Assembly: GCA_041161065.1 (NCBI GenBank) | Contig: JBEAVE010000018.1 | Location: forward strand, 1-64,000 | DNA from: DYRG01 sp041161065 | Lineage (GTDB): Bacteria > Pseudomonadota > Gammaproteobacteria > Beggiatoales > Beggiatoaceae | Length of the DNA stretch: 64,000 nt | Direction of reading: 5' to 3' | The notes under the pieces: generated by a model | What the model was told of the DNA's origin: nothing | Databases searched by the model: none | Seen by the model: the letters and a program-made list of their open reading frames with translations, nothing else | Translations under genes and position numbers: made by a program | Part shown: positions 61,047 to 64,000 of the stretch, piece after piece | Layout of the letters: each line of letters begins with the position of its first letter | How positions within the stretch are numbered: the first letter of the stretch is position 1

Positions 61047-64000
61047 CTCAGAGAAGCTCCTTGTAATTCTTTGTGTAATTCTTGAAGGCAATGAATGCGT
61101 TGGCGCGAGTGGGCTTTGAGGGCTAACACCGTCGCGCGCGCACCCGCCAAGGTCGTCGTATAAGTCACTTTATGACGCAGTGCCGCCCCTCGAATCAAGT
61201 GTGAATCCAACACCGCCGACGCTTCTGTCGTATTGATAATAAAGGCAATTTCGTTGTTTTTGATTTGATCGACAATGTGCGGGCGACCTTCGTTCACTTT
61301 ATTGACGCGCTGACACGGAATCCCTGCATTTTCAAAGACATTCGCCGTGCCGTGCGTGGCGACAATTTCAAATCCCAAATCAACCAACCCGCGCGCGACA
61401 TCGATTGCGCCCGTTTTGTCGTCGTTGCGAACACTAATAAAAGCCCGCCCAGTTTGCGGCAATAGCATATTCGCGGCGCGTTGAGCTTTTCCAAACGCTT
61501 CGCCAAAACTATGCCCCACGCCCATCACTTCGCCCGTCGATTTCATTTCGGGTCCCAAAATCGGATCAACACCCTGAAATTTCGTGAACGGAAACACCGC
61601 TTCTTTCACCGAATAATAATTGGGAATCAGCTCGTCCGTGACGTGTTGAGAAATCAAACTTTGACCCGCCATGCAACGCGCCGCAATTTTAATTAACGGT
61701 CGCCCAATCGCTTTAGAAACAAACGGCACGGTTCTCGACGCGCGCGGGTTCACTTCCAATACGTACACATTATCGCCTTGAATCGCAAATTGGGCGTTCA
61801 TCAAACCCACCACATTTAAGGCTTTTGACATGCGTTTCATTTGGTCGCGTAAAATGTCTTGAATCATGGGTGACAAACCGTACGGCGGCAACGAACACGC
61901 AGAATCTCCCGAATGAATTCCCGCTTGTTCAATGTGTTCCATAATGCCGCCAATTAAGAAACTTTCTCCATCAGAAACCGCATCGACATCAACCTCAATC
62001 GCATCATTCAAGAAATGATCTAAAAGAACGGGAGAATCATTAGAAACTTTCACTGCTTCTTTCATATAACGTTCTAATTGACTTTCTTCGTGGACAATTT
62101 CCATTGCTCGACCGCCCAACACATAGGACGGACGCACGACTAACGGATAACCAATTTCTCGAGCAAGTTCTAAGGCTTCAGTTTCAGTTCTTGCAGTACA
62201 ATTAGGGGGTTGGCGCAATCCTAAGGTGTGAATAAGTTGTTGAAAACGCTCACGATCTTCCGCCAAATCAATCGAATCTGGCGTTGTTCCAATGATCGGC
62301 GCGCCAGCTTTTTCTAACTCTCGCGCTAATTTCAATGGGGTTTGTCCACCTAACTGAACAATTACGCCTTTAGGTTTCTCCAAATCGATAATTTCTAAAA
62401 CATCTTCTAATGTCAGCGGCTCAAAATACAAACGATCCGATGTATCATAATCGGTAGAAACGGTTTCGGGATTACAATTAACCATAATGGTTTCATAACC
62501 GTCCTCTCTCAAAGCCAACGCCGCTTGCACACAACAATAATCAAATTCAATCCCTTGTCCAATCCGATTCGGTCCACTTCCTAACACCATCATTTTCTCA
62601 CGATTGCTCGGATTTGCTTCACATTCTTCTTCATAGGTTGAATACATATACGCGGTACTGGCAGCAAACTCCGCCGCACACGAATCTACCCGCTTATAAA
62701 CTGGGCGTATATTCAAACTTTGTCTAAGTTTTCTTATCTCCGTTTCAGAAACGTTTGTCAAATGCGCCAATCTAAAATCGGAGAAACCTTTTCTTTTCAA
62801 TTGCCACAACCGATCATAATCAAACGATGCAATCCCGCCCATTTGAACTGCGCTTTCTTCATCAATAAGATTTGCAATTTGAATGAGAAACCATGGATCA
62901 ATCCCGCTTTCTTCATGAATTTGCTCGATCGACCAACCCAAACGACACGCATCTGCCACATAACGAATTCTTTCAGGACCGGGATTTCTCAACGCATAAT
63001 GTAATGGTTTGTCGACATCGGGCATTTGCAAATCTAAAATGGGGTCTAAACCGTGAATGCCTGTTTCTAATCCGCGCAGTGCTTTTTGTAATGATTCTTG
63101 AAAAGTTCTTCCCATTGCCATGACTTCGCCAACCGATTTCATTTGGGTGGTTAAAATGGGTTCAGCTTGGGGGAATTTTTCAAAGGCAAAACGGGGGATT
63201 TTTGTTACCACATAATCAATGGTGGGTTCAAAAGAAGCGGGGGTTTGTCCGCCGGTCATTTCATTGGCTAATTCGTCTAATGTATAACCGATAGCAAGTT
63301 TCGCGGCAATTTTAGCAATGGGAAACCCCGTTGCTTTAGAAGCCAAGGCAGAAGAACGAGATACGCGCGGGTTCATTTCAATAATAATCATTCGCCCATT
63401 TTTAGGATTGATTGCAAATTGAACATTTGAACCACCGGTATCAACCCCGATTTCACGCAATACGGCAATTGAAGCATTGCGCATGATTTGATATTCTTTG
63501 TCGGTGAGGGTTTGAATGGGAGCAACGGTGATAGAATCTCCGGTATGAACACCCATTGCATCGAAGTTCTCAATTGAGCAAATAATAATGCAATTATCTT
63601 TTCTATCACGAACCACTTCCATTTCAAATTCTTTCCAACCGATCACCGATTCTTCGATGAGCAACTCGTGTGTTGGAGAGATTTCTAATCCACGTTCACA
63701 GATTTCTGCAAATTCTTCCCGATTGTAAGCGATGCCGCCGCCGCTGCCGCCTAAAGTGAATGATGGGCGAATGATGGCTGGAAAGCCTGTTTCAGCAACG
63801 GCTTGCATGGCTTCTTCCATGCTGTGCGCCATCGCCGAACGCGGCATATCGAGCCCAATTTTGCGCATTGCCGAGCGGAATTTATCGCGGTCTTCGGCTT
63901 TGTCGATGGCTTCTCGACTTGCGCCAATTAATTCGACATTAAATTGCTCTAAAACGCCATTTCTCGCCAAATCTAAAGCGCAATTCAACGCGGTTTGTCC
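61043..64000 (-). CDS. carB: Carbamoyl-phosphate synthase large subunit, truncated by window end
   Basis: Makes carbamoyl phosphate from glutamine, bicarbonate and ATP for pyrimidines and arginine. About 985 codons are visible; roughly the first 85 residues lie beyond the window, where the frame stays open. Both ATP-grasp halves are recognised: SFTLGGSGGGIAYNREEF and VVRPSYVLGGRAMEIV, ending respectively in MNPRVSRSSALASKATGFP and VNPRASRTVPFVSKAIGRP. The C-terminal allosteric MGS-like domain (with TGRAFISVRNDDKTG) is complete. greA follows with a 4-nt overlap. carA is expected upstream, outside the window. Confidence 0.97.
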   Translation of the reverse strand, partial: GQTALNCALDLARNGVLEQFNVELIGASREAIDKAEDRDKFRSAMRKIGLDMPRSAMAHSMEEAMQAVAETGFPAIIRPSFTLGGSGGGIAYNREEFAEICERGLEISPTHELLIEESVIGWKEFEMEVVRDRKDNCIIICSIENFDAMGVHTGDSITVAPIQTLTDKEYQIMRNASIAVLREIGVDTGGSNVQFAINPKNGRMIIIEMNPRVSRSSALASKATGFPIAKIAAKLAIGYTLDELANEMTGGQTPASFEPTIDYVVTKIPRFAFEKFPQAEPILTTQMKSVGEVMAMGRTFQESLQKALRGLETGIHGLDPILDLQMPDVDKPLHYALRNPGPERIRYVADACRLGWSIEQIHEESGIDPWFLIQIANLIDEESAVQMGGIASFDYDRLWQLKRKGFSDFRLAHLTNVSETEIRKLRQSLNIRPVYKRVDSCAAEFAASTAYMYSTYEEECEANPSNREKMMVLGSGPNRIGQGIEFDYCCVQAALALREDGYETIMVNCNPETVSTDYDTSDRLYFEPLTLEDVLEIIDLEKPKGVIVQLGGQTPLKLARELEKAGAPIIGTTPDSIDLAEDRERFQQLIHTLGLRQPPNCTARTETEALELAREIGYPLVVRPSYVLGGRAMEIVHEESQLERYMKEAVKVSNDSPVLLDHFLNDAIEVDVDAVSDGESFLIGGIMEHIEQAGIHSGDSACSLPPYGLSPMIQDILRDQMKRMSKALNVVGLMNAQFAIQGDNVYVLEVNPRASRTVPFVSKAIGRPLIKIAARCMAGQSLISQHVTDELIPNYYSVKEAVFPFTKFQGVDPILGPEMKSTGEVMGVGHSFGEAFGKAQRAANMLLPQTGRAFISVRNDDKTGAIDVARGLVDLGFEIVATHGTANVFENAGIPCQRVNKVNEGRPHIVDQIKNNEIAFIINTTEASAVLDSHLIRGAALRHKVTYTTTLAGARATVLALKAHSRQRIHCLQELHKELQGASLR

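Noticed and set aside
1..64000. CRISPR array, prophage, insertion sequence or integrative element
   Set aside because: No regularly spaced repeats, transposase, integrase or phage structural genes were found; the tRNA genes have no flanking attachment repeats that I could see.

Overview
The window is about 42% GC by eye, densely packed and entirely chromosomal in character. Family matches point to a gammaproteobacterium: the cdsA-dxr-rseP-bamA-skp-lpxD-fabZ-lpxA envelope cluster, carB-greA, and a NifL-NifA pair of the Azotobacter/Klebsiella kind. The added CHASE2-type Ser/Thr kinase with PP2C phosphatase, PAS-nucleotide cyclase, MglA-like GTPase, TauE/SafE permease and a DsrC-family protein would fit a filamentous, gliding sulfur oxidiser such as Beggiatoaceae/Thiotrichales. 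That placement is inference. No phage, insertion sequence or CRISPR array was seen.

Layout. 1-120: 3' end of a 5S rRNA gene and its terminator. 133-10.2 kb: housekeeping genes (tadA, rsmE, dcd, hemW, lpxB, anmK, glyA), with a TauE/SafE permease next to a cysteine-free DsrC-like protein (RspA type), an orphan 2-oxoacid oxidoreductase gamma subunit, a periplasmic rhodanese and a lytic transglycosylase. 10.3-17.3 kb: a one-direction set on the minus strand, from a secreted helical/coiled-coil protein of unknown family through a PEGA plus phosphate-binding-like protein, a CHASE2 kinase and a PP2C phosphatase to a MoaD-like protein and a Uma2 protein. It looks like a signalling operon and is the best candidate for an undescribed system. 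17.3-24.6 kb: Sir2, nifA, nifL, glgC and a divergent HTH-[2Fe-2S]-reductase fusion. Upstream of nifL there is a good sigma-54 promoter and three evenly spaced TGT-N10-ACA NifA boxes.

24.5-37.9 kb: nhaA, lon, a membrane histidine kinase, gspG, metF, a sigma-54 response regulator with a GAYTGA loop, an agmatine deiminase, a DUF971 protein, metK, purD and speE. The last group links methionine/SAM with polyamine synthesis (agmatine deiminase, SAM synthetase, spermidine synthase), although arginine decarboxylase and SAM decarboxylase are not here. 38.0-43.9 kb: TonB-dependent receptor, holA, a squalene/phytoene synthase, an unknown protein, coq7 and a small unknown protein. 43.9-52.4 kb: the envelope-biogenesis operon, starting at cdsA just downstream of tRNA-Leu(GAG). 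lpxB lies apart, about 40 kb away, and uppS is not next to cdsA. 52.5-64 kb: tRNA-Leu, secG, tpiA, a single-chain nuclease-methyltransferase, a PAS-cyclase, tRNA-Val(CAC), a degenerate MglA-like GTPase, a HAD phosphatase, greA and a truncated carB that runs off the end.

Many genes overlap by 1-8 nt in the same direction, and three convergent pairs overlap tail to tail. Several starts were moved downstream of the longest open frame, because the first codon was a TTG without a ribosome site while an ATG with one lay inside. All assignments come from reading the sequence; no database search was run.
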